Shown: positions 1-8,212, counted from the stretch's first letter. The stretch: 64,000 bases of DNA from Endomicrobiales bacterium (GCA_016930715.1 JAFGGC010000018.1:31304-95303), one strand, 5' to 3'. Numbers and translations: made by a program. Notes: generated by a model from the sequence alone, not told the origin.

Positions 1-1
1 C

Positions 2-193
2 GAGAGCATACCGGCGTTTATCGTTATGATTGTAATGCCTTTTACCTTTTCCATAGCCACGGGCATCGCGGCCGGGTTCATAAGCTTCGCGGCGCTGAAA
101 ATCTTCACGGGCCGCGGAAAAGAAGTATCCCCCCTGGTTTATGTGCTTGCCGTAATTTTCATCGTAAGGTTCATCTATTTGAAATCGTTATGA
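2..193 (+). CDS. NCS2-family purine permease, C-terminal end (partial)
   Basis: The 63 residues before the TGA at 191-193 are mostly hydrophobic and match the last two membrane segments of AzgA/PbuG-type adenine/guanine/hypoxanthine permeases. The signature here is a segment running IPAF...MPFTFSIATGI followed by GFISFAALK and a short basic loop (TGRGKEV) before a last helix. Such proteins import nucleobases by proton symport across the inner membrane, which would fit the hypoxanthine phosphoribosyltransferase at 20.5 kb. The start is outside the window. Family assignment comes from the C-terminal pattern only. Confidence 0.72.
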   Translation, partial: ESIPAFIVMIVMPFTFSIATGIAAGFISFAALKIFTGRGKEVSPLVYVLAVIFIVRFIYLKSL

Positions 194-208
194 CCTATGT
201 TGTATAAT
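179..208 (+). promoter_or_regulatory. Sigma-70-type promoter for gpmA
   Basis: TTGAAA (179-184) and a perfect TATAAT (203-208) are 18 bases apart. The predicted start of transcription, near 215, leaves about 29 bases of leader carrying the AAGGAG ribosome site of gpmA. The -35 box overlaps the last codons of the permease. Confidence 0.72.
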
Positions 209-243
209 TAACAGTCGAAAAACCAAGAGCAAGGAGAATCAGT

Positions 244-993
244 ATGCATAAAGTGGTTTTGGTCAGGCACGGCGAAAGCGCCTGGAACAAAGAAAACAGG
301 TTCACCGGCTGGAAGGACGTCGATCTTTCCGAAAAAGGCCTTAATGAAGCGCATAAAGGGGGGCAGCTCCTTAAAAAAGAAGGTTTTGTTTTTGACATTG
401 CCTACACGTCCGTGTTGAAAAGGGCTATCAGGACCCTCTGGATAATGCTTGACGAGATGGACCTTATGTGGATTCCGGTTCAGAACTCCTGGAGGCTGAA
501 CGAACGCCACTATGGGGCCCTCCAGGGCCTCAACAAATCCGAAACGGCGGCAAAATTCGGCGAAGACCAGGTGAAGATATGGAGGAGGAGCTACGATATG
601 CCTCCGCCGGCCCTGGAAGAGTCTGACGAAAGGTACCCGGGCAACGATCCGAGGTATAAATCCCTTTCAAAAAAAGAACTTCCACTTACAGAATGCCTCA
701 AGGACACCGTGGCAAGGTTTATGCCTTACTGGCACGAGACTATAGCTCCTTCCATCAAATCCGGCAAAAAAGTCATAATCGCGGCGCACGGCAACAGCCT
801 GAGGGCTCTCGTAAAATACCTCGACAATGTTTCGGACGCGGACATAGTTAACCTTAACATCCCCACAGGTATGCCGCTTGTTTACGAACTTGACAAAGAC
901 CTCAAGCCCGTGAAGCATTACTACCTCGGCGACCCCGAAGAAATAAAAAGAGCGATGGAAGCCGTTGCAAGCCAGGGAAAGGCTAAAAAATAG
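244..993 (+). CDS. gpmA: 2,3-bisphosphoglycerate-dependent phosphoglycerate mutase
   Basis: Interconverts 3- and 2-phosphoglycerate in glycolysis and gluconeogenesis in the cytoplasm. The 249-residue length is normal for the dPGM family. The phosphohistidine motif LVRHGES has its His at residue 9, the NERHYG motif is at 86-91 (Glu87 and neighbours contact substrate) and the second catalytic His is in AAHGNS at 181-185. An AAGGAG ribosome site lies 7 bases before the ATG and a strong promoter lies just upstream. The stop codon is directly followed by the GTG start of the macrodomain gene, so the two are probably cotranscribed. Confidence 0.96.
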   Translation: MHKVVLVRHGESAWNKENRFTGWKDVDLSEKGLNEAHKGGQLLKKEGFVFDIAYTSVLKRAIRTLWIMLDEMDLMWIPVQNSWRLNERHYGALQGLNKSETAAKFGEDQVKIWRRSYDMPPPALEESDERYPGNDPRYKSLSKKELPLTECLKDTVARFMPYWHETIAPSIKSGKKVIIAAHGNSLRALVKYLDNVSDADIVNLNIPTGMPLVYELDKDLKPVKHYYLGDPEEIKRAMEAVASQGKAKK

Positions 994-1557
994 GTGTCTT
1001 TAATGGATTTTTCGGTCGGCAGCACAAAGATAAGTTTTCTCAGGGGAGACATCACCGACCAGGATACGGAAGCGATAGTAAATGCTGCCAACAGCTCGCT
1101 TATGGGCGGCGGAGGGGTGGACGGCGCCATACACCGCGCGGGCGGACCTGAGATAATCGAGGAATGCAAAAGGATAATCTCCGAGATAGGCCGACTTGAG
1201 ACCGGAAAGGCGGTCATCACTTCCGGCGGGAATTTAAAGGCGAGATACGTGATACACGCTGTCGGGCCCGTCTGGAGAGGCGGCAGGTCAAAAGAGGACG
1301 AACTTCTTCGCAGCGCTTACGCCAGCTCCCTTGACGTTGCCGGCAGAAATGGCGTGAAATCGTTGTCGTTTCCTTCGATAAGCACGGGCGCGTACGGATT
1401 CCCGATAGATGCGGCCAGTGCTATCGCCGTAAAATCCGTTTTTAAAACGGCTGAGAAAAGCGCTTTTTCAGAGATAAGGTTCGTGCTTTTTTCCGATCCG
1501 GATCTTGATGCGTACGTTGCCGCGGCGGCCGCATTTAAAAAAACAATAGTGAAGTGA
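994..1557 (+). CDS. Macrodomain protein, probable O-acetyl-ADP-ribose deacetylase
   Basis: The whole 187-residue protein is one macrodomain of the MacroD/YmdB type. It has the GDIT start, the NAAN segment (about residues 30-33), the glycine-rich GGGGVDGAIH loop and the late ISTGAYGFP loop that surround ADP-ribose. Family members remove acetyl or ADP-ribosyl groups from ADP-ribose conjugates. The GTG at 994 abuts the gpmA stop; an ATG at 1003 with AGGTG six bases before it is an equally good start. It lies between gpmA and a rubrerythrin-like gene with almost no spacing. The biological substrate cannot be told from sequence. Confidence 0.9.
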   Translation: MSLMDFSVGSTKISFLRGDITDQDTEAIVNAANSSLMGGGGVDGAIHRAGGPEIIEECKRIISEIGRLETGKAVITSGGNLKARYVIHAVGPVWRGGRSKEDELLRSAYASSLDVAGRNGVKSLSFPSISTGAYGFPIDAASAIAVKSVFKTAEKSAFSEIRFVLFSDPDLDAYVAAAAAFKKTIVK

Positions 1558-1577
1558 AAGCAACAGAGGAGGAGGAA

Positions 1578-2096
1578 ATGGTCCGTCTGTGGAGATGTGA
1601 AATATGCGGCGATCCTTACATAGGCAATAATCCGCCCGACAACTGCCCTTTCTGCGGTGCCCACAAGAAGTATATCGCGGAAGCGAAGATCGCGCACGTG
1701 TCTTTTGACGCCGATCTCAACGAAACGGACAGAAAAAACGCCGAAAAAGCGCTCGACGTGGAAGTAAGCAACGCGGCGTTTTATTTTTGCGCGGCCCGTA
1801 AAACGAGCTATCACGAAGGTAAACTCCTTTTCAAGGCTCTTGCTAAGATCGAGGCGGAACACGCGTCCATATGGAAAAAAATCTTGAAAATGAATTCCGT
1901 TCCGGAAAGGACCGAAACGTGTTCTGAAAAAAACCTTGAAAACCTTAACGAATCCCATCTGCGGGAGTCCCGCGCCATACAGTTCTACAAAAAAGCCGCC
2001 TCGGAGTCCGAAAACAAGCGAATAAAACAGATATTCGAGGCGCTTGTCGAAATAGAAAGCGACCACCTGCGGCTTTCCGAAGAGCGCCTTAAATAG
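1578..2096 (+). CDS. Rubrerythrin-like protein with N-terminal rubredoxin knuckle
   Basis: Residues 1-30 carry two Cys pairs (CEIC at 7-10 and CPFC at 23-26), a rubredoxin-type iron site. The rest is a ferritin-like four-helix region with ExxH-type ligands (EAEH at about 92-95; EIESDH near the C-terminus). Having the rubredoxin part first is the 'reverse' arrangement seen in peroxide-reducing rubrerythrins of anaerobes, so peroxide detoxification is the likely role. A GTG at 1554 would overlap the previous gene, but a strong AGGAGG repeat just before the ATG at 1578 decides the start (172 residues). The five bases between this ATG and the ribosome site are normal. Confidence 0.83.
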   Translation: MVRLWRCEICGDPYIGNNPPDNCPFCGAHKKYIAEAKIAHVSFDADLNETDRKNAEKALDVEVSNAAFYFCAARKTSYHEGKLLFKALAKIEAEHASIWKKILKMNSVPERTETCSEKNLENLNESHLRESRAIQFYKKAASESENKRIKQIFEALVEIESDHLRLSEERLK

Positions 2097-2104
2097 TTGG
2101 GTTT

Positions 2105-2488
2105 ATGCTCTCTTACGAAAAACTCAAGAAAAAGACGGCGAAATCGTCTTTCAGGTCCGGTTTTAAAATGGACGCCGAGGACGTTGCCTACGTTGAAAAA
2201 AAGGGAATTTTGGCCATACGCGAACACGCGAAGCGCTTCCTCAGGGAGCGCCTTTTTTCTTTCAATCGCGCGAGGGACGGCAGACAGACCCCGTACAGGG
2301 GGCATCCGGTTTTTAAAGCCCAGCACGCGACGGGCATATGCTGTAGGAAATGCCTTCAAAAATGGCACGGAATTGACAAATTAGCGAACCTAACGGAAGA
2401 CGATATCGAAGGCCTGTCGGGGATACTCGTTAGTTGGGTGAGCGACACTGACAATTTAGAAAAAAGCGGTTTAAACGGGAGCTTGTAA
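2105..2488 (+). CDS. DUF4186 family protein
   Basis: A 127-residue protein that I recognise as DUF4186. Hallmarks are FRSGFKM near residue 17, a DGRQTPYRGHPVF stretch in the middle and the Cys/His-rich HATGICCRKCLQKWHG segment, which could bind a metal. The function of the family is unknown to me. It follows the rubrerythrin gene by 8 bases, so it belongs to the gpmA-led transcript. The last 15 or so residues, after VSWV, are poorly conserved in style and may be a tail. Confidence 0.8.
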   Translation: MLSYEKLKKKTAKSSFRSGFKMDAEDVAYVEKKGILAIREHAKRFLRERLFSFNRARDGRQTPYRGHPVFKAQHATGICCRKCLQKWHGIDKLANLTEDDIEGLSGILVSWVSDTDNLEKSGLNGSL

Positions 2489-2511
2489 TATGCCTTTTTT
2501 TGTTGTATATT
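2483..2511 (+). promoter_or_regulatory. Likely promoter of the TPR-CHAT gene
   Basis: TTGTAA (2483-2488) and TATATT (2506-2511) are separated by 17 bases. It overlaps the end of the DUF4186 gene and would give an unusually long leader of about 160 bases. The leader contains a short direct repeat (GGATTTAC twice near 2560-2577) and no motif of a riboswitch class that I can name. Confidence 0.5.
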
Positions 2512-2676
2512 GTTTTTGACGGGGATGGGAAACGCCGACCGTTGAGGGGCAAAATGTCCGGATTTACCAGGATTTACAGGTAGAGCTCCATAGGTGCGAA
2601 AACGCCGCATCTTTGGAGTTTTTTACTTTTTAAGTACCACGGTTTTTCGGATTGATTTTGAAGTCTTCAGGTTTAA

Positions 2677-5600
2677 ATGCATATGCAAAAGTCTGTTTTT
2701 ACGCTGCTCACCGTCTTTTGCCTCGTTTGTAGCCTGTCAGCCAGGGAAATGTCGCTCGGCGCGACCGATAGTTTTCTGGAAGAAGGCGAACTGCTGTTCA
2801 AAAACGGGGACTACCTCGGTGCCTCGAAAACTTGGGAAGTGGGCCTCGGACTCGCACGTTCCACGAAAAACGACGAGCTCATCGTGGTATTTCTTTCTAA
2901 TCTGGGAAGCGTGTATTCGAAAATCGGCGATTACGACCTTGCGAGAAAATGCTTTGAAGAAGAGATAAAACTTGCCAAGTCCTTTCAGGACAAAAACATC
3001 CTGGGCATATCGTACAGGGATCTGGGGAATTTTTACAGGGAGATTCATGAGGATTCCGACGCCACCGAATATTTAAGAAAAGCGCTGGATATTTTTAACA
3101 AGACCGCAAACGAACGCGGAAAAATGCGCTGTTTTGCCGATATTGGCAGGGTATACGTGAATTTAAAAAATTACAAAACGGCAATTTCGCATTTTTCGGA
3201 ATCAAGGGCCATTGCGGAGAAACTGCAGGAACACAGGCTGATAATAGAAAATATCCTCAATACCGCATACGTGTACATGTCCCTTGGAGGATACCGCGAG
3301 GCGATGGACGGGGTGGACGAAGCGATTAAAAAGAGCGTTGAATTCGGCCACAACGACTGCGAAGCGAAATCGGTCCTGGGCAAGGGTTCGGTGTTTCTCA
3401 GCATGGGCAATTATTCGAAGGCTATTTCGTGTTTTGAAAGGTCTCTCTCGCTCGCGCAGAGCGTGGGGGACAAGAATATAATAGGATGCAACCTGGCGAA
3501 CATAGGCCTCGTGTACAAGAATATCCGCTTTTTCGAACGCGCGATAAATTATCTCGAAAACTCGCAGAAATTCTTTACTGATATCGGATACAAGGATATG
3601 GTAATCGAAAATTATACGAATCTAGCCGGTGTTTACAGAAGCATCGGCCACTACGAAGAGGCGTTCAGGTATTTTAACGAGGCGCTGAAGCTTTACAGTG
3701 AAGAAGGCAATAAACGCAACGTCTGCGCGATACTGGTTAACCTCGGATTACTGCACAACGAACAGGGCCAGTTCCGCAAGGCGACCGAATATTACGAGTA
3801 CGCAATAGAGATGCGGAAGGAAATGAAGCTGCCTCACGAAGACATTGATATATTGATAGCGGATGTCTGCCTTGACAAAGGAGAGATTAAGGTTGCGCAG
3901 AAGGCCTGCAAGAGAATAAAAGACCCGTTACGGCTGGCGAGGCTAAACCTGATGAAAAAGAATTACGCCACGGCATCGGAATATTACGAAAAAGCCATTC
4001 GGGAAAATGTTTCGGAGTGGAACACGGGGCAGGCTGTTTCCGCATATTGCGGGCTTGCCCAGAGCAAACTGGGATTCTGGGAATATACGACCGCAAAAGA
4101 ACTGTTCGGCCAGGCGGTTACAATGGTAGAGGCCGAAAGGGAACGCCTTGATGCCGACGAAAAAGCCAATTTTTTTGATTTTACGGTATGGGGCATCAAA
4201 AGAACGGAACCCTATGAAGGTCTCGTCAGAACATATATGAGCATGAACGACGCTAAAGGCGCTTTTAGACATTCCGAAAACCTGAAACTTCAGGAATTCG
4301 CGGAACTCACGGGCGCGAATGCCGATTTCAGGAACAAGCAGCTTCCTTCCGCTATAGCTGAGAAGGAGGAAGACCTTCTTACCGCGTTAAGGGGGGTAAG
4401 AAAGGAAATGGATGTTCTTTACAAGAACGACAGGAAGGACGAATACTGGTCCCGGGAGAAGGAACTTAAATACCTGGAGAGCAAAAAACAAGATTTGATA
4501 GAGCAAATAAGGCGTGATCATCCCTGGTATGCTTCGGTTAAATATCCAGAAGCCGTGAATGTGCATGAAATCAAGATAAACCCCGATGAAGTTTTGGTTG
4601 AGTTCGAGGTTACGAAATATGTCACCTATCTTTTTGTCTACAGGGGCTACGACAAAAGGTTTACGGCAAGAACAATAGGCAAAACAAGAGACGAGATCGA
4701 CGAACTTGTGCGAAAATATATGTCTTTTTTTAAGAAAAGCGGGCAAGAGGGCGAGCTAAGCGCGTTTGAACCGGCATTTTCGCACGATTTTTTTGAAATA
4801 CTATTCGGTGATATTTTAAGCGGAACGCCGAAAGGGGCGAAGCTTGTTATCGTTCCCGATGAATCGCTCGGGGTAGTGCCTTTTTCGTCCCTCGTCACGA
4901 GCCTTCCAGTAAAAGACAGAATCTCGGCTGGCAGGTACGGGTCTTATCCTGTCGGGGTCAACTACCTGGGGGACAAGTACGATATTACGTACGCGCAATC
5001 CGTGACTTCCCTTATGAATTTGAGGGCGCACAGGGAAAGCAGGGCCCTGAAGAGTACCGACGCCGTGCTTGTGATGTCGGAGCCGGTGACATCTTTAAGC
5101 GATGACGAAACCGTGTCCGTGAGCGGGATCGATAAAATGATAAAAGAAGCGTTGTTGTATTGGAGACATTCAAAGGACGACGATAGAGACACGGAACACG
5201 CCCGAACGCTCTTTCCCGCCCGGGGGTTTTCGAAGGCAATGGCGGATATGGTGCTCGGCATATTTGGCGGTAACGGCAAAATAATGTCCGGGGCTAACGC
5301 GAGCGAGGAATCCGTATTTCAAATGCCCCTGGACAAATACGGATACGTATCTTTCTGTACCAACTGCATAATGGACCCGACGGCAGCATGGATACGTCAA
5401 CCTGCGATAATATTAACTCAGAATAAAAGCTTTCTGGGCGAATACGACGGTTTTTTGACCGTTGAAGAAATAATGAACCTTCGTATGGCGGCTCACACCG
5501 TTGCCTTGCCCGGGTCAGACATTTGCTACGGAGGAAATATCAACGGGGACGGCGCGATGATGATGGGCAGGGCGTTCCAGACGGCCGGATGCAGAAACGT

Positions 5601-5781
5601 TCTGATGAGATTATGGGGCGTCGACTGCGAAGTATGCGAGGAATACAGCAAGTATTACATAAGAAATATAAGAAACGGAGCCGAGGCGACCGAAGCCATG
5701 CGTCAGGCTAAAAGCGAGCTTCGCGCCAACGGTTACGAACACCCGTATTACTGGGCCCCTTTTATTGTGGTGAGCAGATAA
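2677..5781 (+). CDS. Secreted TPR-repeat protein with C-terminal CHAT domain
   Basis: Residues 1-22 form a Sec signal peptide (basic start, hydrophobic core, LSA before the cut), so the 1034-residue protein is exported, probably to the periplasm. Residues about 30-480 hold many 40-residue tetratricopeptide repeats with typical tyrosine, glycine and alanine spacing. A charged, coiled-coil-like stretch follows (about 550-620). The end, about 760-1034, matches a CHAT domain (caspase fold), closing with the family's hPYYWAPF-type ending. The catalytic Cys region survives as Cys950 in SDICYGG. Where the family usually has a Thr-His-Gly, this protein has Thr895-Asn896-Cys897, so the catalytic His appears lost. 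It may be a non-proteolytic scaffold. The start is the ATG at 2677 or the one at 2683. Confidence 0.85.
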   Translation: MHMQKSVFTLLTVFCLVCSLSAREMSLGATDSFLEEGELLFKNGDYLGASKTWEVGLGLARSTKNDELIVVFLSNLGSVYSKIGDYDLARKCFEEEIKLAKSFQDKNILGISYRDLGNFYREIHEDSDATEYLRKALDIFNKTANERGKMRCFADIGRVYVNLKNYKTAISHFSESRAIAEKLQEHRLIIENILNTAYVYMSLGGYREAMDGVDEAIKKSVEFGHNDCEAKSVLGKGSVFLSMGNYSKAISCFERSLSLAQSVGDKNIIGCNLANIGLVYKNIRFFERAINYLENSQKFFTDIGYKDMVIENYTNLAGVYRSIGHYEEAFRYFNEALKLYSEEGNKRNVCAILVNLGLLHNEQGQFRKATEYYEYAIEMRKEMKLPHEDIDILIADVCLDKGEIKVAQKACKRIKDPLRLARLNLMKKNYATASEYYEKAIRENVSEWNTGQAVSAYCGLAQSKLGFWEYTTAKELFGQAVTMVEAERERLDADEKANFFDFTVWGIKRTEPYEGLVRTYMSMNDAKGAFRHSENLKLQEFAELTGANADFRNKQLPSAIAEKEEDLLTALRGVRKEMDVLYKNDRKDEYWSREKELKYLESKKQDLIEQIRRDHPWYASVKYPEAVNVHEIKINPDEVLVEFEVTKYVTYLFVYRGYDKRFTARTIGKTRDEIDELVRKYMSFFKKSGQEGELSAFEPAFSHDFFEILFGDILSGTPKGAKLVIVPDESLGVVPFSSLVTSLPVKDRISAGRYGSYPVGVNYLGDKYDITYAQSVTSLMNLRAHRESRALKSTDAVLVMSEPVTSLSDDETVSVSGIDKMIKEALLYWRHSKDDDRDTEHARTLFPARGFSKAMADMVLGIFGGNGKIMSGANASEESVFQMPLDKYGYVSFCTNCIMDPTAAWIRQPAIILTQNKSFLGEYDGFLTVEEIMNLRMAAHTVALPGSDICYGGNINGDGAMMMGRAFQTAGCRNVLMRLWGVDCEVCEEYSKYYIRNIRNGAEATEAMRQAKSELRANGYEHPYYWAPFIVVSR

Positions 5782-5800
5782 ACTGCGCGGCCGGGTTTGA

Positions 5801-5829
5801 TTGTAAACCCCCTCAGTATTTTGTATAAT
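5801..5829 (+). promoter_or_regulatory. Promoter probably serving tRNA-Leu
   Basis: TTGTAA (5801-5806) and TATAAT (5824-5829) with a 17-base spacer. The first tRNA-like bases (a truncated tRNA-Leu 5' end at 5880) begin 50 bases after the -10 box, whereas the complete tRNA-Leu begins 195 bases after it. The gap is filled by palindromic sequence. Confidence 0.55.
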
Positions 5830-5879
5830 TCCTTCACGGTAAACAATAGCCTATCAGATAATTGAATTGACCGGATAAC

Positions 5880-5923
5880 GCGCGGGTGGCCCGCCTCACG
5901 ATACGGCGTAACCACGGCGGGCC
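5880..5923 (+). repeat. Truncated tRNA-Leu 5' end followed by a GGCGGG palindrome
   Basis: Bases 5880-5890 repeat the first 11 bases of the tRNA-Leu gene (GCGCGGGTGGC). The copy then breaks off into an 8-bp inverted repeat, GGCCCGCC (5888-5895) with GGCGGGCC (5916-5923). A second hairpin follows (ACGAAG...CTTCGT, about 5934-5950). The same design, tRNA start then CCCGCC...GGCGGG, is found at tRNA-Ala. The remainder up to 6024 holds nothing I can name. Confidence 0.75.
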
Positions 5924-6024
5924 GGCTCCACAAACGAAGCTTCGCTTCGTGGTTCCTTGGTTGTATGGTTTAGGTTTCGTAGTTACTGTTCTCTATTTGC
6001 ATTTACTGTTTACTGTAGTTTAAT

Positions 6025-6110
6025 GCGCGGGTGGCGGAACTGGCAGACGCACAGGACTTAAAATCCTGAGGTCCTCACGGGCCGTGTGGGTTCAATTCCC
6101 ACCCTGCGCA
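6025..6110 (+). tRNA. tRNA-Leu (anticodon TAA)
   Basis: Cloverleaf of 86 bases with a long variable arm typical of leucine. The acceptor stem GCGCGGG pairs with the 3' CCTGCGC (one G-T pair), and the discriminator is A. The anticodon loop is in GGACTTAAAATCC, giving TAA. The T-arm is GTGGG-TTCAATT-CCCAC. CCA is not encoded. Truncated copies of its 5' and 3' ends lie on both sides. Confidence 0.95.
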
Positions 6111-6154
6111 TAAACTTTGATATTTTGACTGCAACTTCATCAGGCGCCGGCTTA
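6094..6154 (+). repeat. 61-bp direct repeat, copy 1 (spans tRNA-Leu 3' end)
   Basis: This 61-bp stretch starts in the T-loop of tRNA-Leu, covers the 3' half of the T-arm and acceptor stem, and runs 44 bases past the gene. It recurs without a mismatch at 6337-6397, 243 bases downstream. Confidence 0.9.
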
Positions 6155-6218
6155 CGTATCGCGGAGCAGATACGCCGCGCCGCCGCCTTCTTCGTTTCGC
6201 ACAAAATCTCAAAGTTTA
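6111..6218. repeat. Structured palindromic element next to tRNA-Leu (GTA-core family)
   Basis: Starts right after the tRNA. Arms 6111-6127 and 6202-6218 are inverted repeats of about 17 bases with one mismatch. Inside are CTGCAACTTC (6129-6138), CGGCTTACGTATC (6148-6160) and GATACGCCGCGC (6169-6180); the last two form the tip hairpin GTATC...GATAC. The same ordered blocks with different arms occur in the elements at 51293-51457 and 51736-51903. No reading frame is evident inside. Confidence 0.75.
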
Positions 6219-6336
6219 TATTAAAGGGAATTGAAGCCGACCCGAACGCCGACTCAGGAGGAAAAGCCCGCGAAGCGGGCGGCAGTGAGGGCGGCGGGTT
6301 TCGGAGGAGCGCAGCTTTAGCGGAGCGGGGGAGAAA

Positions 6337-6397
6337 AATTCCCACCCTGCGCATAAACTTTGATATTTTGACTGCAACTTCATCAGGCGCCGGCTTA
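6337..6397 (+). repeat. 61-bp direct repeat, copy 2 (tRNA-Leu 3' end without the tRNA)
   Basis: Exact copy of 6094-6154. It begins with the tRNA-Leu 3' end and goes on into the left half of the structured element. It then departs into another hairpin (CCCGCC-CCAT-GGCGGG at about 6400-6416). The DNA between the copies also holds a GCCCGC-GAA-GCGGGC palindrome (about 6268-6283). No gene is seen between the tRNA and 6455. Confidence 0.9.
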
Positions 6398-6455
6398 TAC
6401 CCGCCCCATGGCGGGATAAGCGAAAATACCCAAAAAGCTTTAGCAAGGACATCTT

Positions 6456-7319
6456 ATGGAACCGAAAGACATGTTGATTGATTTTGAAACCATAGAAAAG
6501 CACCTGGACCACGCGCATCAGAAATACCGAGGGATTGAGGCCATCCCGATAGACAAAATAGTCGGAAGCCTCGACCGCTACCATGATTTTACTGAGGGTT
6601 TTCTGCCGAAGCAGGAAAAGACGAGCGCGAAATACGAAAGCGTGAAACAGGCCGTTGTCGCCGGCAAAAACCTGCCCCCGATAAAGGTTTACCAGATTTT
6701 CGACAGCTATTTTGTCATTGACGGCCATCACAGGGTGACGGTCGCCAAAAACGAGATGAGCGCCGCCGCGATAGACGCCGAAGTAATCGAAATACACTTT
6801 GACATCGAGCTTTCGCCGAACAAGAAATATTCCGTCGACACGGAACAGGCAAAGGAATTCCTTGTCCGTCTCGAGGAAGACGCTTTCGAGAAAAAGACTT
6901 TCTTGAAGAATTCGATACTCGTATATCCGCTGAAGGTTACTGACCTTACTAGCTACGGCAAACTCTACGAGGAAATACTTGATTTCAGGAAGAACTACCA
7001 GTTCGGGGAAGTTTCAAAGAAGGGCATTATTTACGCTAGTTATTTGTGGTATGAAACCCGGCTTCTCCCCGCGGTTAATATTATCCTGCAGGAAAAACTA
7101 CTTGAGCATTTCCCTAACAGGACCTACACTGACCTTTACGTCTGGATAACCCAGCACAAGTATTTTCTTAGCCAGAAGGCCGGACATGACGTGGGCTTTG
7201 ACCTTTCAAAGAAGGATTTCCTGCAAAAATACAGGAAGGTCAAGTTTTTAGACTTGATCCCCCAGATCGTACAAGACATAGTCGGGGGCATAAAAAGAGA
7301 AATAAGGCAGAAACTCTGA
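6456..7319 (+). CDS. ParB/sulfiredoxin-fold domain protein
   Basis: Residues about 20-115 resemble the ParB N-terminal domain. There is an IPIDKIVGSLDRY start, then LPPIKVYQIFDSYFVIDGHH, where the DGHHR motif near residue 90 corresponds to the family's nucleotide-binding/catalytic loop. The C-terminal half (about 120-287) is helical and has no match that I recognise; there is no clear helix-turn-helix of a true partition protein. It overlaps the next gene by one base (TGATG), so the two are translationally coupled. An AAGGA ribosome site precedes the ATG. DNA binding, nuclease or kinase activity are all possible; I cannot choose. Confidence 0.68.
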   Translation: MEPKDMLIDFETIEKHLDHAHQKYRGIEAIPIDKIVGSLDRYHDFTEGFLPKQEKTSAKYESVKQAVVAGKNLPPIKVYQIFDSYFVIDGHHRVTVAKNEMSAAAIDAEVIEIHFDIELSPNKKYSVDTEQAKEFLVRLEEDAFEKKTFLKNSILVYPLKVTDLTSYGKLYEEILDFRKNYQFGEVSKKGIIYASYLWYETRLLPAVNIILQEKLLEHFPNRTYTDLYVWITQHKYFLSQKAGHDVGFDLSKKDFLQKYRKVKFLDLIPQIVQDIVGGIKREIRQKL

Positions 7320-8032
7320 TGATTAAGATACTGGCCGTGTCGGACAATCCGCTAAAAAGTCTTGAAAACTCGGTTTCCGATTTCCCGGACCGCTACAAGG
7401 ACATCGACGTATTGGTTTCCTGCGGAGACCTAGACAGAAGCTACGTGGAATTAATATCGGAGAGCATAAAAAAAGATATTTTTTTTGTCTCGGGCAACCA
7501 TCCCGGCGAGCTGGATGACGACGAGTGGTATCTTTCAAAGTCGAACGCTCCCAAAACAGTCCGCTACATAAACGGCAGGAAGGATATGCACTGTCGCGTG
7601 ATAGTCTTCAATAACTACATTTTCGCTGGATTCAACGGTTCATTGTGGTACAACGGAGGCTATAACCAGCACACCGAAAAGGAAATGTCTAAAGTAGTGA
7701 AGTCTGTCATAAGAAAGGTGGCCTGGCACAGGCTGCAGGACAAGGTCCTTAACTATCCGCAAAAAGAGGTGATAGTATTGTCTCACGCGCCGGTGGAAGG
7801 CGTGCACGATCTAAGGGACCAGGCCCACCGGGGCTTTAAGTGCTTCAGGGCATTCATAGAAAAGGTGCAGCCGCTTTTGTGGATGCATGGGCATATCCAC
7901 CTTAACGATTCGCGCAATGATCAGGTAAGCGTCACGGGAAAAACAACGATAGTGAATGTTTTCGGGTGCAAGATCATAGAAGTCGATAAAAGGCACGTCC
8001 GGGTGTCTGCCCATTGCCGTATTGACAAATAG
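7319..8032 (+). CDS. Calcineurin-like metallophosphoesterase
   Basis: A 237-residue protein with most metal-binding motifs of the superfamily: SCGDLD (about 34-39), SGNHPGE (58-64), LSHAP (about 160) and MHGHIH near 185. The first motif is normally Asp-x-His but reads Asp9-Asn10-Pro11 here, so one ligand of the di-metal site is missing. That is unusual and could weaken metal binding or change substrate. The start overlaps the stop of the ParB-like gene, so the two products probably work together. Substrate (phosphoprotein, nucleotide or nucleic acid) is unknown. Confidence 0.82.
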   Translation: MIKILAVSDNPLKSLENSVSDFPDRYKDIDVLVSCGDLDRSYVELISESIKKDIFFVSGNHPGELDDDEWYLSKSNAPKTVRYINGRKDMHCRVIVFNNYIFAGFNGSLWYNGGYNQHTEKEMSKVVKSVIRKVAWHRLQDKVLNYPQKEVIVLSHAPVEGVHDLRDQAHRGFKCFRAFIEKVQPLLWMHGHIHLNDSRNDQVSVTGKTTIVNVFGCKIIEVDKRHVRVSAHCRIDK

Positions 8033-8135
8033 CTCGTTAAAATAGTAATATAACAATCCCGAAGATGCTGTTTGCCGGTCTTTCTGACTTTTAACCCGGA
8101 ACTATCAACCAGCAACTCGCAACTGAAGTATTGAT

Positions 8136-8200
<65 letters not shown>

Positions 8201-8212
<12 letters not shown>

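Noticed and set aside
2097..2384. 95-codon frame overlapping the DUF4186 gene
   Set aside because: Out-of-frame shadow; the DUF4186 frame at 2105 has the recognisable family motifs.
2518..2600. Fluoride-type riboswitch in the TPR-CHAT leader
   Set aside because: GGGGATGG and CTCC words recall it, but spacing and the conserved 3' part do not fit and the gene has no link to fluoride.
6086..6481. 131-codon open frame from tRNA-Leu through the repeats
   Set aside because: It exists because the 61-bp repeat is open in that frame; it crosses the tRNA and overlaps the real ParB-like gene start.
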